Shown here: positions 44,618-54,361 of the stretch, piece after piece
How positions within the stretch are numbered: position 1 is the first letter of the stretch
Layout of the letters: every line of letters starts with the position of its first letter
Origin: JACKFE01 sp050248735
Lineage (GTDB): Bacteria; Nitrospirota; Nitrospiria; Nitrospirales; UBA8639
Direction of reading: 5' to 3'
Assembly: GCA_050248735.1 (NCBI GenBank)
Contig: JBFWRU010000003.1
Span: 372,001-436,000 of the forward strand
DNA: 64,000 nucleotides
Position numbers and translations under genes: made by a program
The notes under the pieces: model-generated
Told to the model about the DNA's origin: nothing
Seen by the model: only the letters and a program-made list of their open reading frames with translations
The model's database searches: none

Positions 44618-44833
44618 AAGCAAAATTAATACCATGAAGACAACCTTGCAAAACTTCAGGCCTTTCTTTCCCTAAACTGCATCGGCAGTATGTTTATTCA
44701 CTATTCTCCTTCTGTTATTCCGTATGATTCAGCCTTCACTTTGTATGCTTATTTTTTCAGTGAACGGTCAATTCATTTTTAATACGGAAATATAGTATGG
44801 CGCACCTTGACCTTTGCGATCTTAAAAGAAGAG

Positions 44834-45646
44834 ATGGCTTTGTCCGCTGATAATCCACCATTTCACGAACCACTATCCAATCCACTTGGTGGAAAAACGT
44901 TAATTGTGGATAGGGAAAAGGCAGGGTGTTTCACACTCCCCAGCGAGGCCATTGCCAAGGCCGAGGAACATGATCAGATTGTTATTCGGCCTGGGGTCTA
45001 TGAAGATCGCGTGGTCATCACTGATCGGCCTATTTACCTTCTAGGAGACGGCCGAGACCAGGTTACAATTTTCAATCGAAGAAGTGGGCCCTGCTACCTG
45101 CAGCGAGTTTCCGGCGGACACATCAGCGGCATCACATTTCGGTATGTTGGCAGCGACCAGCATTCTGCACTGAATATTCTGGATTCCGTGTGTACGATCT
45201 CGCAGTGCCGACTCACCGAGGGCATTTTGTCAGGAGTCGTAATTTACGGCCCAAAATGTCGGCCAACCCTGAGGGACAATGAGGTTTGTCGAAATCGCGA
45301 ATCGGGTATATTTGCCTTTGCCGGTGCTCAACCCTACCTTCGTGATAACCACTGTGTTGAGAACCACCACTTTGGAATTGCCGTGCGAGATGCCGGGACA
45401 AGGCCTGATCTGATTCACAATCTGTGTCGAAATAATATGCTGAGCGGCATTCTGCTGTTCCATGAGGCTCAGGCCCTTATCCTCAACAATATCTGTCGGC
45501 AGAATTCCCATTGGGGCGTGGTGCTCACGCCAGACAGCGAACCGACTCCGAAACCCGAAGAACTGGCGCAATTCAACTCTCTTGAGGACAATCCTCGCGG
45601 GTCTTTTACTAGGACGACAGAACCCCTAGGAGACATTGGGCGCTAG
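44834..45646 (+). CDS. Right-handed beta-helix repeat protein (NosD/CASH-like)
   Basis: The ATG at 44834 gives 270 residues; a TTG at 44807 would add nine. From residue 40 the sequence runs in beta-helix rungs: PGVYEDRVVITDRPIYLLGD, ISGITFRYVGS, LSGVVIYGPKCRPTLRDNEV, ESGIFAFAGAQPYLRDNHCV, HFGIAVRDAGTRPDLIHNLC, LSGILLFHEAQALILNNICR, HWGVVLTPDSEP. No signal peptide is visible, so it is probably cytoplasmic. Related CASH-domain proteins bind carbohydrate or act as scaffolds. Catalytic residues of pectate lyases are not evident. Function unknown. Confidence 0.82.
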   Translation: MALSADNPPFHEPLSNPLGGKTLIVDREKAGCFTLPSEAIAKAEEHDQIVIRPGVYEDRVVITDRPIYLLGDGRDQVTIFNRRSGPCYLQRVSGGHISGITFRYVGSDQHSALNILDSVCTISQCRLTEGILSGVVIYGPKCRPTLRDNEVCRNRESGIFAFAGAQPYLRDNHCVENHHFGIAVRDAGTRPDLIHNLCRNNMLSGILLFHEAQALILNNICRQNSHWGVVLTPDSEPTPKPEELAQFNSLEDNPRGSFTRTTEPLGDIGR

Positions 45647-45800
45647 AAACCTCGCGTTGAATGCAAGCGGATCACCAATCTTTTTCGCACGGCCAGTCAA
45701 TTACTCCTCTGCATGCTTCTCAACCGAGTGCTGGCCAGGGAAGATCTATGATGATAGGGTAGAAGACCGCGTTGAAAAATTGTTCAGGATTCATACGATA

Positions 45801-46238
45801 ATGAATGACAAACTGTGGGTTCAATTGAATGCCGTGCTGGGAAGTCTGGTGGTGATTATTGGCCTGTGGTTATTGGTCGGGGCCTTTCCCGTCGCTTGGG
45901 GGGTCACCGCCACCATGATCCTGGCCTTACTCCTGGCATGGAAGTGCCCCTCTGTAGGATATATTTGGTCAGCCAGCACTTTTTTGTTGGGGCTGGAAAG
46001 TTTAGCCTGGCCCGTTTCGCAAATGGTTGACATCCGAAAACTGGGACCGGAACCTCCCCTGGAGGACCTGCAACGAATTTTTACGGCTGTCTTGTTTGGT
46101 CTCTTTTCCGGAGTGTTTTGGATGATATTCGCATATGGGATATTCAAACGAACCAGAGGAGATTTGACTCCCTCAAAACCGATCGCCTCCCCTCAAGGCC
46201 CTTCCCACAAGAAGAAGTCATCAAAAAAATCCCGGTAA
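45801..46238 (+). CDS. Small membrane protein of unknown function
   Basis: The ATG at 45801 gives 145 residues; 55 codons are open upstream but are low in hydrophobics and not typical. Four hydrophobic stretches are visible (LGSLVVIIGLWLLVGAFPV, GVTATMILALLLAW, IWSASTFLLGLESLAWPVSQ, AVLFGLFSGVFWMIFAYGIF), and a Lys/Ser-rich tail (HKKKSSKKSR). No family recognised. It ends 25 bases from the convergent priA stop. Confidence 0.65.
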   Translation: MNDKLWVQLNAVLGSLVVIIGLWLLVGAFPVAWGVTATMILALLLAWKCPSVGYIWSASTFLLGLESLAWPVSQMVDIRKLGPEPPLEDLQRIFTAVLFGLFSGVFWMIFAYGIFKRTRGDLTPSKPIASPQGPSHKKKSSKKSR

Positions 46239-46263
46239 TTTCATTTCACGGCCCTCATGGCAA

Positions 46264-48540
46264 TTAATGGATTTCCATGGGATCAACATGGATTTCCAGG
46301 ACCACAGGTAGAGACGGGAATCGCTTGCGATATTCCTGCTGGAGCATTTGCATCTGTTGTTGAACGAGTGGCAATTCGACTGTTTTAAGCAAAAACAGCG
46401 TCCTCTGTTTTTTGATTCCTCCGGACTTTTTTGAATGAATGGGCCCCAGGACGCTGTTTTGTGATGCCTTTCCGATAACGGACTCAGCCCCCATTTCTGC
46501 CGGGAACAGTCTTTCAAGCCTATTTTTGAAAAATTCCACCACAAGCTGAACCTTGGCTGGCTGGCTACCTGTGATCACGAGCAGTACAAGATGGGAGAAC
46601 GGGGGATATCCCAACAGTTCCCGCAATGCCAGTTCTTGACGGTAGAATATTTCAGGATTCTGATCACCAATCGCCTGCAGGACGTGATGATTCGGCATCT
46701 TTGTTTGCAGGATCACTTCTCCAGACTTCTCGCCCCAACCGGCCATCCCCATTGCCTGAGCAAGCGTGTGATAAGTTCGTTCGGCCGAGCGAAAATCGGG
46801 AATGTGCAATCCCAGATCCGCCTGAGGGAAGCCCAGCAGTGCGGCCCTTGGAGGATCCCATCGATGAAACAACCATTCCGTCCCGATTAAAATCTGAACG
46901 GCTCCTTGCTTAAAAGCGGCCAAGACAACATCTGCCTCCTGATTGGTTTTTACATGCTCTCGATCAAAACGGGCCACGTTCGCAGAAGGGAACATGCGCA
47001 CCACTTCTTCCTCTAATCGTTGTGTCCCCACCCCCGTGAAACGGAATACCGTGCCCTGACATATCGCACAGACTTCGGGTGTCGGTTCCGTATGCCCGCA
47101 ATAGGAGCAAAGAAGTTTGGGAGGACGTTGAAACAGCTTTAAAGCAACATGACAGACCGGACACACCGGCATGTGGCCGCAATCCTTGCATAAAAGTCCG
47201 TGAGAGAACCCCTTTCGATTGAGGAAGAGGATCACCGGTTCCCGCTGCGCGAGGGTTTGCGAGATTTTGTCCTCCAACTGTGGAGAAAGGATACTTCCGA
47301 ACGAAACCTGCTGCATATCGATGACTTCCAAAACCGGGGGAGGCATTGAACGGGCCGATTGACGAAACATCTGATCGTCCTGAAAACAGGCGTATACTTC
47401 CAGAGAGGGCAAAGAAGAGCCATATACCACAAGGGCGCACTCAAGCTCAGCCCGCATCCTGGCCACCTCTCGGGCATGATAGTAGGGGACATGCTCTTCC
47501 TTGTAGGAGGTATCTTCCTCCCGCTCGACCCAGATCAGACCAACATCCGGAAGAGGTAAGAACAGGGCTGATCGGGTTCCAACCACCACATCCCTCTCAC
47601 CTCTCCGAATACCGCCCCATTCCTCAACCTTCATGGATTGAGCCAAGTCCCCGTGGAAGATTCCCACTCGCTTTCCCCATCTTGCCCGACATCGGGCAGC
47701 CAAAGCCTCCACTCCCTGAATTTCAGGTGCCAAAATGATTGCCCGTCGCTTGTTGTCGAACACACGGGTGACAGCTTCCATAAGCCCTGCCCAACGAGAT
47801 TCCTCTGAGGCCACACAGAGCCGTTCCTGAAAAATGTTTTCGTTCAAGGCCTGTATAATTTTCTCAAACTCTGGAGGGAGTTCGGCGGCTTCCCACTTTT
47901 TCAATCCCGCTGAATAGGCAGTCAGATCATGCAGCCGTTCAGGAATGACCTTGGTCGCTCTGCTGCAGGAGGCCCCATCAGAAGAAGACCTCACCATCGG
48001 TCGTTCCTCCACCCACCCACGTTTCTTCAATCTGGTGAGGGTCGTGGCTTTGACCTTTGCCGAACGACACAAGGTTACCCGCAACAGTCCTTTGGGACGC
48101 CGTTCCAAGGTTCGAAGGGTAGAAATATCCTCCATGGGGAGAGAGCCCTCCGCCAGGGCCCTCCGTCCTTCATCTGTAAGAAACACCCGGCCCGTCACCT
48201 TCACTTCACGAGGTGGGATAATCAGAGTCAAACACGAAGAAATCGGTGCCAGATAATAAGCCGAAACCCTCTGGATAAGATGCATTAATATGGGACTTAA
48301 CGGTTGTTCAAGCATGCCCATATCGACCGAGATCACATCACGATACATCTGATGTCGAACTTCCTGTCCACGTGAATTGGAAACCGAGTCCTCCCGGCTC
48401 ACCACGATACCTGCCACCACGGTTGTTCCGAGAGGAACGACCACAGCACTCCCCACCTGAACCCGCTCCTGAAAATGGGGAGGTACGTGATAGGTAAAGA
48501 CTCGATATTGTCGGCTTGGCAACACCACATCAACAAACAT
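46264..48540 (-). CDS. priA: PriA-like primosomal protein with degenerate helicase motifs
   Basis: A 758-residue PriA: the N-terminal DNA-binding part (VDVVLPSRQYRVFTYHVP, VGSAVVVPLG), then the helicase region with eight zinc Cys intact between 451 and 494 (CKDC, CPVC, CSYC, CAIC). The helicase motifs are not intact. The Walker A region reads VASEESRWAG (243-252) where PriA normally has VTGSGKT. The DEEH motif reads EREE (339-342). Motif III has GSSLPS for GSATPS, the motif V region reads TEWLFHRWDPP, and motif VI has TLAQAMGMAG for QVAGRAGR. PriA restarts stalled forks. ATP-driven unwinding is unlikely here; loading functions could remain, as proposed for actinobacterial PriA proteins that lack helicase motifs. 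Confidence 0.9.
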   Translation of the reverse strand: MFVDVVLPSRQYRVFTYHVPPHFQERVQVGSAVVVPLGTTVVAGIVVSREDSVSNSRGQEVRHQMYRDVISVDMGMLEQPLSPILMHLIQRVSAYYLAPISSCLTLIIPPREVKVTGRVFLTDEGRRALAEGSLPMEDISTLRTLERRPKGLLRVTLCRSAKVKATTLTRLKKRGWVEERPMVRSSSDGASCSRATKVIPERLHDLTAYSAGLKKWEAAELPPEFEKIIQALNENIFQERLCVASEESRWAGLMEAVTRVFDNKRRAIILAPEIQGVEALAARCRARWGKRVGIFHGDLAQSMKVEEWGGIRRGERDVVVGTRSALFLPLPDVGLIWVEREEDTSYKEEHVPYYHAREVARMRAELECALVVYGSSLPSLEVYACFQDDQMFRQSARSMPPPVLEVIDMQQVSFGSILSPQLEDKISQTLAQREPVILFLNRKGFSHGLLCKDCGHMPVCPVCHVALKLFQRPPKLLCSYCGHTEPTPEVCAICQGTVFRFTGVGTQRLEEEVVRMFPSANVARFDREHVKTNQEADVVLAAFKQGAVQILIGTEWLFHRWDPPRAALLGFPQADLGLHIPDFRSAERTYHTLAQAMGMAGWGEKSGEVILQTKMPNHHVLQAIGDQNPEIFYRQELALRELLGYPPFSHLVLLVITGSQPAKVQLVVEFFKNRLERLFPAEMGAESVIGKASQNSVLGPIHSKKSGGIKKQRTLFLLKTVELPLVQQQMQMLQQEYRKRFPSLPVVLEIHVDPMEIH

Positions 48541-48865
48541 ACAATCCTTTTAAAGATACCTGAGGGGCTGGAAGGTTATTCAAGAGATCCCATCCTCACA
48601 ATGAACCCCTCTGAAATGAGAGAGAAAAAATTGAGAAGGATGAACCCCATGCTGAGCGGGCGAGACTGCGATGTTCCCCTCTACCCTCGAAAGAGAAAAG
48701 GGAGAATCACAATTTGAACGGTTTGGCCTTTTTCGGTTTGCTTGCCATTATTATCGGAGTGGTGGGAGTCATACTCCTTTGGAAAAGCCGACGTAAATCG
48801 GATTCCTGAACCACGCTCATCTTGATCGAGTTCACCACAGGCAGAAAAACCTTTTCCGGCCAGAT
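48541..48865. other. Gap between priA and the sigma-54 regulator
   Basis: 325 bases. It contains the priA start region, a possible 31-codon membrane ORF at 48714-48809 on the plus strand (listed separately), and otherwise nothing recognised. The regulator gene ends at 48866 on the minus strand. Confidence 0.5.
48714..48809 (+). CDS. Possible 31-residue single-span membrane protein
   Basis: A TTG start preceded by GGGAG at about 9 bases. The predicted peptide is one hydrophobic helix (LAFFGLLAIIIGVVGVILLW) followed by a basic/polar tail (KSRRKSDS), a positive-inside pattern typical of small membrane proteins. It has no homologue that I recognise; a start at TTG and its small size leave the call uncertain. 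Confidence 0.35.
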   Translation: MNGLAFFGLLAIIIGVVGVILLWKSRRKSDS

Positions 48866-50251
48866 TTACACATCAGGCAGTTTTTTCAGACGTCGATCGA
48901 GGGCGAACCGTGTAATGCCCAACTGTTTGGCCGCAAGACTTTTATTGTAATCCGAAACTCGCATAACTTCTTCAATTACGGCACTTTCGATATCCGCCAA
49001 CGTATGTTCCCCCAAAGCCATTTCAATTCGAATGACGTGTTGCTCACCATGCGAAACGGCTTGCGCCGAGGAACGCACTTCTTCATGTAACTCACGAGGA
49101 AGATCTCCCGGCGTCAGGGTCTTCCCATGGCAAAAAATTACGGCCCGCTCGATGATATTCTGCAATTCCCGAATATTTCCAGGATACGCATATCGCTCTA
49201 GCAAGTATTGAGCTTCCGGATCAATATCCGTAATATTCTTTCCGACCTCCTGGCTTTGCCGGATCAACGCCTGTATACCCAACGGAATGATGTCTTCCAC
49301 CCGTTCACGTAAAGGTGGCAATTCCAATGAAACCACATTCAACCGAAAAAAGAGATCTTCGCGAAATTGCCCCTGGATCACCTCTTTTTTCAGGTCCCGA
49401 TTCGTGGCGGCAATCAAACGAAAGTCCACCTCGATATCCTCCCGACCACCTAACCGCTTAAAGGAACGTTCCTGCAAGACCCGAAGTAATTTGGCTTGCA
49501 TAGTCGGATTGAGGTCACCGATTTCATCAAGAAACAGTGTTCCCCCCTCCGCCTGTTCGCATAATCCCGGCTTGCGTTGGTTCGCTCCCGTGAAGGCTCC
49601 CCGTTCATAGCCGAATAATTCGCTTTCAAATAATTCTTGAGGAATGGCCGTACAATTGACTCCGACAAACGGAGCGTGACGACGTGAGCCATTATGGTGA
49701 AGCACACGGGCTACAAATTCCTTTCCAGTCCCCGTTTCCCCGTGGAGCAACACTGTCGTTTTTTGATTTTGCGCCATTTCCTGAATTTGACCGACCAAAG
49801 CTTTCATGCTCGAGCTATTGGCGATCAAATGAGGAAACGAGAATCGTCCTGCCACATCTTTGGTTTCAAAGTCCACGCGCCGACGGAGGGTTAAATAGTC
49901 CAATGCCCGTTTAATTACAGGCTCCACCCCCGAAAAATCCACGCTCTTGATCAGAAAATCATAGGCACCCAATTTCATGGCTTCGACGGCATCTTCTACC
50001 GTCCCGTAAGCCGTCAGCAGAATGACCAAGGCTTGTTGGGTTTTCGAACGAAGCTGTTTGAGCGTTTCCAATCCGCTCAATCCCGGCATTTTCAAGTCCA
50101 GTAAAATCAAATCTGGAACCTCATGGTCCAAGGCGGTGAGCAGGCCTTCCCCGGAATCAAAGCTCTTCACATGATGATGTTTTGCCAATCGCCGGCTCAA
50201 CGCCTGCCGAACGACATCATCATCATCAGTCACAAAAATGGTGGCTTTCAT
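48866..50251 (-). CDS. Sigma-54-dependent response regulator (NtrC family)
   Basis: A 461-residue protein with a receiver (Asp52 in LLDLKMPG, LTAYG, IKSVDF), an AAA+ sigma-54 activator domain with Walker A GETGTGKE at 171-178, GAFTGA at 218-223 and DEIGDL at 242, Arg-finger region FREDLFFRLNVVSLELPPLR, and a Fis-type HTH at the C-terminus (SLAAKQLGITRFALDRRLKK). All activator motifs are intact, so it should open sigma-54 promoters when phosphorylated. Its gene begins 3 bases after the CHASE3 kinase gene, which is the obvious cognate sensor. A degenerate paralogue is at 58635-60035. Confidence 0.95.
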   Translation of the reverse strand: MKATIFVTDDDDVVRQALSRRLAKHHHVKSFDSGEGLLTALDHEVPDLILLDLKMPGLSGLETLKQLRSKTQQALVILLTAYGTVEDAVEAMKLGAYDFLIKSVDFSGVEPVIKRALDYLTLRRRVDFETKDVAGRFSFPHLIANSSSMKALVGQIQEMAQNQKTTVLLHGETGTGKEFVARVLHHNGSRRHAPFVGVNCTAIPQELFESELFGYERGAFTGANQRKPGLCEQAEGGTLFLDEIGDLNPTMQAKLLRVLQERSFKRLGGREDIEVDFRLIAATNRDLKKEVIQGQFREDLFFRLNVVSLELPPLRERVEDIIPLGIQALIRQSQEVGKNITDIDPEAQYLLERYAYPGNIRELQNIIERAVIFCHGKTLTPGDLPRELHEEVRSSAQAVSHGEQHVIRIEMALGEHTLADIESAVIEEVMRVSDYNKSLAAKQLGITRFALDRRLKKLPDV

Positions 50252-50254
50252 GGA

Positions 50255-52180
50255 TTATCCCGTCATCGGTTCGTGGTGAAGCAGACAAGGCAGCCATATG
50301 GAGATGGTTGTCCCCAACCCCTCCTGACTTTCCGCATGAATTTCCCCGCCATGAGACTCAATAATATTCCGACAAATGGCTAACCCCAGGCCCGTGCCAC
50401 GTATTTTCCCGGTTGTAAAAAACGGTTCAAAAATCCGGGGAAGGGCACTCGGGCTGACCCCCCTGCCATTGTCCTTCACCTTCAGCCGAAGACCCAACGC
50501 TTGCTCATGGGTTTCCTCCGCAATAGACAAGTGCAAACGTCCCTCCTGGCCGACAGCTTCAAGAGCATTGTGAAGAACGTTTAAAATCACTTGCTTGATT
50601 TGGTCCCGGTCTGCCCGAATGCTGGACAACTGATCGGGGAGAGAAAAGTCCACTTGAATGTTTTTTTGTTTCACGAGGTCCGATAACACCTGGAGCGATT
50701 CCTGAAGGAGATCAGGCAGCAAAAATGTCAGCGGCAACAAATCCCGGGGGCGGGCATAATCCACAATTTGGTTCACGATCCGATCCAATCGACGGGTCTC
50801 CTTCAGAATAATCTGGAGATCCTCGCGTCGGGAATCGCCACTCTCAAAATCTTCCAACAGTAACGTCGTAGTCGACCCGATCCCCACCAAAGGATTTCGT
50901 ATTTCATGGGCAATGCCCGCTGCGACCTGACCCAATGTGGCTAATCGCTCAGCGCGGTTCAGTTGAGCCCGCATTTGCTCCAAAGCCGTAATATCAACAT
51001 TAAACCCTTGATAGCCCATACCCTGACCCTCTTCATTGGTGAGGGGAACGGCCCGGCTCAAGACCTTTCGCACGGTCCCATCTTCATGGAGAAAACGAAA
51101 GACCCGTTCAAAGGGGTCACCCGTTTCCCATGCTTGCTGGAAGGCCGATCTCACGGCGGCTCGATCCTCCGGATGGATCGCCTCCCACATCTGTTCGGGA
51201 TCCAAATTGTCATCTGGAGCACGTCCGGCAATCAACCAATTCTGTCTGTTGCTGAATGTCAGAAGATTTTTTTCAGAGGCGAATATACCGATAGGAGCAT
51301 AATCCACAATCCCACGATATTTTGCCTCTGAGGTAGATAAATCCTGGTTGAGCCCGCGCAATTCATTTTCCGACTGTTCAATATGACGGATATACTCACG
51401 AAGTTGAGTCCCCATTGTCCTCATTACTCGGGTTAAATCTCCGATTTCATCCCCGCGATCCAATGCCGGGACATCGGGAATATTTTTCCCGGAAGTTTTC
51501 TCAACCGTTTTGGCCAACGTGGTGAGCGGACCGGTAATGGAACGAGCAATCAAATGCAACGGCAGGAGCATTAAAATGAGTGCCAGCCCCCCGCCACCGA
51601 TCACCACGGCCATCAGCACGGACCGATCTGCGGCACTACTATCCAAGGCCTGGCGTAACAAACCCACTTCTTGCTGATCAAACCGGGCCATTTCTTCACG
51701 AATCGCCAACATCAGCAACCGTCCCCTCTCCGCTTCGATGTAATCCAACGCCTCTTTCGTACTCCCCTCCTTGACGCGTTCGATCAACTGATCCTTATCG
51801 GTCATGAGTTGTTCAACTCGGGCCTGCACAGACTCAATTAGTACCCGTTGGGAATCAACCTTTTGGACCATCTGCTTCAATGAACTACCAAGCTGAAGGA
51901 CTCGTTGCTTCGCCGCTTGATACGGTTGAAGGAATTGCGGGCCTTTCGTCAGAACAAAACCTCGAAATCCCGTTTCCAAGTCTACCACCAATCGCATGAA
52001 TTCTGCCGAAGCTTGTTGGATATGATACACATCGTTCAAATGATCTTCGTCTAAGGAGAACGTTTGAACACTTTTGTAGGTGACGAGGCTCAAAATCAAC
52101 ACAGCCAAAATGGGGACCCCGGAGACAAACAGCAGTTTTTTGGCAATAGGAAGATTGAGAAAAAACCTATTAACACGCAT
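50255..52180 (-). CDS. CHASE3-HAMP-PAS sensor histidine kinase
   Basis: A 641-residue kinase: first membrane helix (LLFVSGVPILAVLILSLVTY), a helical CHASE3-type extracytoplasmic domain (LVVDLETGFRGFVLTKGPQF), a second helix near 195-215, HAMP, PAS/PAC (VDYAPIGIFASEKNLLTFSN), HisKA with His425 (GIAHEIRNPLVGIGS), N-box VLHNALEAVG, DNGRGVSP and GTGLGLAI. It autophosphorylates and passes phosphate to the sigma-54 regulator encoded just downstream. The signal is unknown. Confidence 0.93.
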   Translation of the reverse strand: MRVNRFFLNLPIAKKLLFVSGVPILAVLILSLVTYKSVQTFSLDEDHLNDVYHIQQASAEFMRLVVDLETGFRGFVLTKGPQFLQPYQAAKQRVLQLGSSLKQMVQKVDSQRVLIESVQARVEQLMTDKDQLIERVKEGSTKEALDYIEAERGRLLMLAIREEMARFDQQEVGLLRQALDSSAADRSVLMAVVIGGGGLALILMLLPLHLIARSITGPLTTLAKTVEKTSGKNIPDVPALDRGDEIGDLTRVMRTMGTQLREYIRHIEQSENELRGLNQDLSTSEAKYRGIVDYAPIGIFASEKNLLTFSNRQNWLIAGRAPDDNLDPEQMWEAIHPEDRAAVRSAFQQAWETGDPFERVFRFLHEDGTVRKVLSRAVPLTNEEGQGMGYQGFNVDITALEQMRAQLNRAERLATLGQVAAGIAHEIRNPLVGIGSTTTLLLEDFESGDSRREDLQIILKETRRLDRIVNQIVDYARPRDLLPLTFLLPDLLQESLQVLSDLVKQKNIQVDFSLPDQLSSIRADRDQIKQVILNVLHNALEAVGQEGRLHLSIAEETHEQALGLRLKVKDNGRGVSPSALPRIFEPFFTTGKIRGTGLGLAICRNIIESHGGEIHAESQEGLGTTISIWLPCLLHHEPMTG

Positions 52181-52677
52181 TGGCCATCAACCGAATTTCT
52201 TTAGGACACCCTCGAAACGATCAAGGTGAGGAGGATGGGTTCAACTGTATTTTTCCTCTTCGTGAAGATAAAAAACTCCCTGCTTCATTGTCTATGAAAA
52301 GAGTGCATTCCCGTTAAATTTTTCAATCGAGAAAACCCCGGATTGGCTTCCAATGAAAGTATCTTTGGCGTATCCCCCTCAAAAGGGCGAATCAGATAAA
52401 ACCCAGATCACTTTTCACCTTTTCCCAGGACATACTATACCCGAAAGACGGGAGAAATCTCATTTTTGGGATGGATCAACCGGAAAAGTACCGATCCCAC
52501 CTCTTATTTCTCTGCTCCCTTGGTTTGTGCGAATCGGGACACCCCGTTGCTGAAGTAAAAACCCATCACGTCGGGAGTCATCGTCTTCACCCAATTGAGA
52601 GGGATAGACTTGGAAATGATTCGCAGGAAAGGTGAATGGAGGTAACCGATTAATGATCAGAATGAATCAGACCATTC
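52181..52677. other. Intergenic gap, no gene seen
   Basis: 497 bases between the CHASE3 kinase start and the nhaB copy 2 stop (both minus strand). A 66-codon frame on the plus strand has no recognisable features. The region should hold the kinase promoter and the end of the sulP2-nhaB2 transcript, but no hairpin with a T run is obvious. Confidence 0.45.
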
Positions 52678-54306
52678 TTAATTCGGACGGGTGGAGCCGA
52701 ACACGGAGACCGGATTTCCATGTTCCGGCAGGTGTTCGGCTATAACAGGCACGTGATGGGTGAGTAAGCCCTGGGTATAGTAGGTTTGGGTGACAGGTTG
52801 CAAAAGGAGGTAGACGGCCAGGAGTCCGGTAACGGTCATAGTCACCGTATACGGGAGTGCCATCCACACCATCCGACCATACGACAGCCGAATGAGCGGA
52901 GCAAGCGTTGAGGTCAATAGAAACAGAAAGGCCGCCTGCCCGTTTGGGGTGGCCACACTGGGAATATTGGTCCCGGTGTTAATGACGACCGCCAGGAGAT
53001 CAAACTGGTCCCGGGTAATGATTCCTTGCTGAAGAGCTCGCAGCACCTGTTCAATATAGACCGTGGCCACAAATACATTATCGCTTATTGCGGAAAGCAA
53101 TCCATTGGCAACGAAAAACATGCCGATTTGATGCTCGCCATCCATGGCCAGGACATAGTGGATAATGCCGCTGAACAAATGCTGTTCCTGAATCACCGCC
53201 ACCACGGCAAAGAACACGACCAGGAGTGCCGTAAACGGCAGGGCCTCTTTGAAGGCCTCTCCCAATTGATGCTCCTCAATAATGCCATTCAGGGCCGTCA
53301 CACCCACGATGACCGATAATCCAATAATACCGACTTCCGCTAAATGAAAAGCCAGGGCCAAAATTAACCAGATCATGGCCACCCCCTGAACGACCAATCG
53401 GGCCATAAAACGGTGATCCATCTTGCTGGAGGTCTCCTGGTCAAAACGCACAAGAATGTCCCTGACCGCAACGGGAAGGCCGAACCCATACCCGAACCAT
53501 CGGTATCGCTCGACCAGAATACAGGTCAGGAGTCCCATGCCTAATACAGGGAGAGTTACAGGTGACATCCGAATAAAGAATTCTATGAAATTCCAACTTG
53601 CCCTTTCCCCTATCAACAAATTTTGAGGTTCTCCGACTAGAGTACAGACTCCTCCCAAGGCCGTCCCCACGGCCCCATGCATGAGGAGATTACGTAAGAA
53701 CCCGCGAAATTCTTCCAGGCCCGATCGATGAAGCGTCTCAACCTCAGAATCCACAGTAGGATCATGATCATCCTGAATGCCCTTTCCCGAAGCCACCCGG
53801 TGATACACCTTAAAAAATCCCACGGCGACGGCAATGATGACCGCCGTCACGGTGAGGGCATCCAAAAAAGCCGACAAAAATGCCCCTAGACCACAAAAGA
53901 GCAGAGCCAACTTGGTTTTGGATCGGACCTGAAGCAAAATTTTCGCAAATATGAACAACAACAAATCCTTCATAAAGAAGATTCCCGCCACCATGAAAAT
54001 CAGCAGAAGGATCACCTGAAAATTATTTAATGCTTCATGATATACCGTTTCGGGTTTTGCCATTCCAATGAGCACGGCTTCCAGAGCCAATAGCCCACCG
54101 GGTTGCAGAGGATAGCTTTTCAAAGCCATGGCCAGGGTAAAAATAAATTCCAGGATCAAACACCACCCGGTGACAAAAGGTCCAACGGTATATAACAAAC
54201 AGGGGTTTAATAAAAGGAAACCGAGAATGGTGATCTTGTACCAACCCGGGGCATGATCGAGAAAATTTTTCCCAAACGCTTGAAGAAAAGGCAGTGCCAT
54301 GTTCAA
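52678..54306 (-). CDS. nhaB: Na+/H+ antiporter NhaB (copy 2)
   Basis: A 542-residue NhaB paralogue, collinear with the copy at 26594: WYKITILGFLLLNPCLLYTV, FIFTLAMALKSYPLQPGGLL, AFLSAFLDALTVTAVIIAVA, LLMHGAVGTALGGVCTLVGE, INTGTNIPSVATPNGQAAFL, LSYGRMVWMALPYTVTMTV. It lies 55 bases downstream of a SulP gene on the same strand, repeating the sulP-nhaB order of the other pair. The C-terminal tail is longer than in copy 1. Confidence 0.95.
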   Translation of the reverse strand: MNMALPFLQAFGKNFLDHAPGWYKITILGFLLLNPCLLYTVGPFVTGWCLILEFIFTLAMALKSYPLQPGGLLALEAVLIGMAKPETVYHEALNNFQVILLLIFMVAGIFFMKDLLLFIFAKILLQVRSKTKLALLFCGLGAFLSAFLDALTVTAVIIAVAVGFFKVYHRVASGKGIQDDHDPTVDSEVETLHRSGLEEFRGFLRNLLMHGAVGTALGGVCTLVGEPQNLLIGERASWNFIEFFIRMSPVTLPVLGMGLLTCILVERYRWFGYGFGLPVAVRDILVRFDQETSSKMDHRFMARLVVQGVAMIWLILALAFHLAEVGIIGLSVIVGVTALNGIIEEHQLGEAFKEALPFTALLVVFFAVVAVIQEQHLFSGIIHYVLAMDGEHQIGMFFVANGLLSAISDNVFVATVYIEQVLRALQQGIITRDQFDLLAVVINTGTNIPSVATPNGQAAFLFLLTSTLAPLIRLSYGRMVWMALPYTVTMTVTGLLAVYLLLQPVTQTYYTQGLLTHHVPVIAEHLPEHGNPVSVFGSTRPN

Positions 54307-54361
54307 AATTTTCAGTACATATACATAAAGGTTCTTGCCCGATCGATCAGAAACGCTGCCG

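Noticed and set aside
46664..48288. Several plus-strand open frames over priA
   Set aside because: Shadows of the priA frame; no independent motifs.
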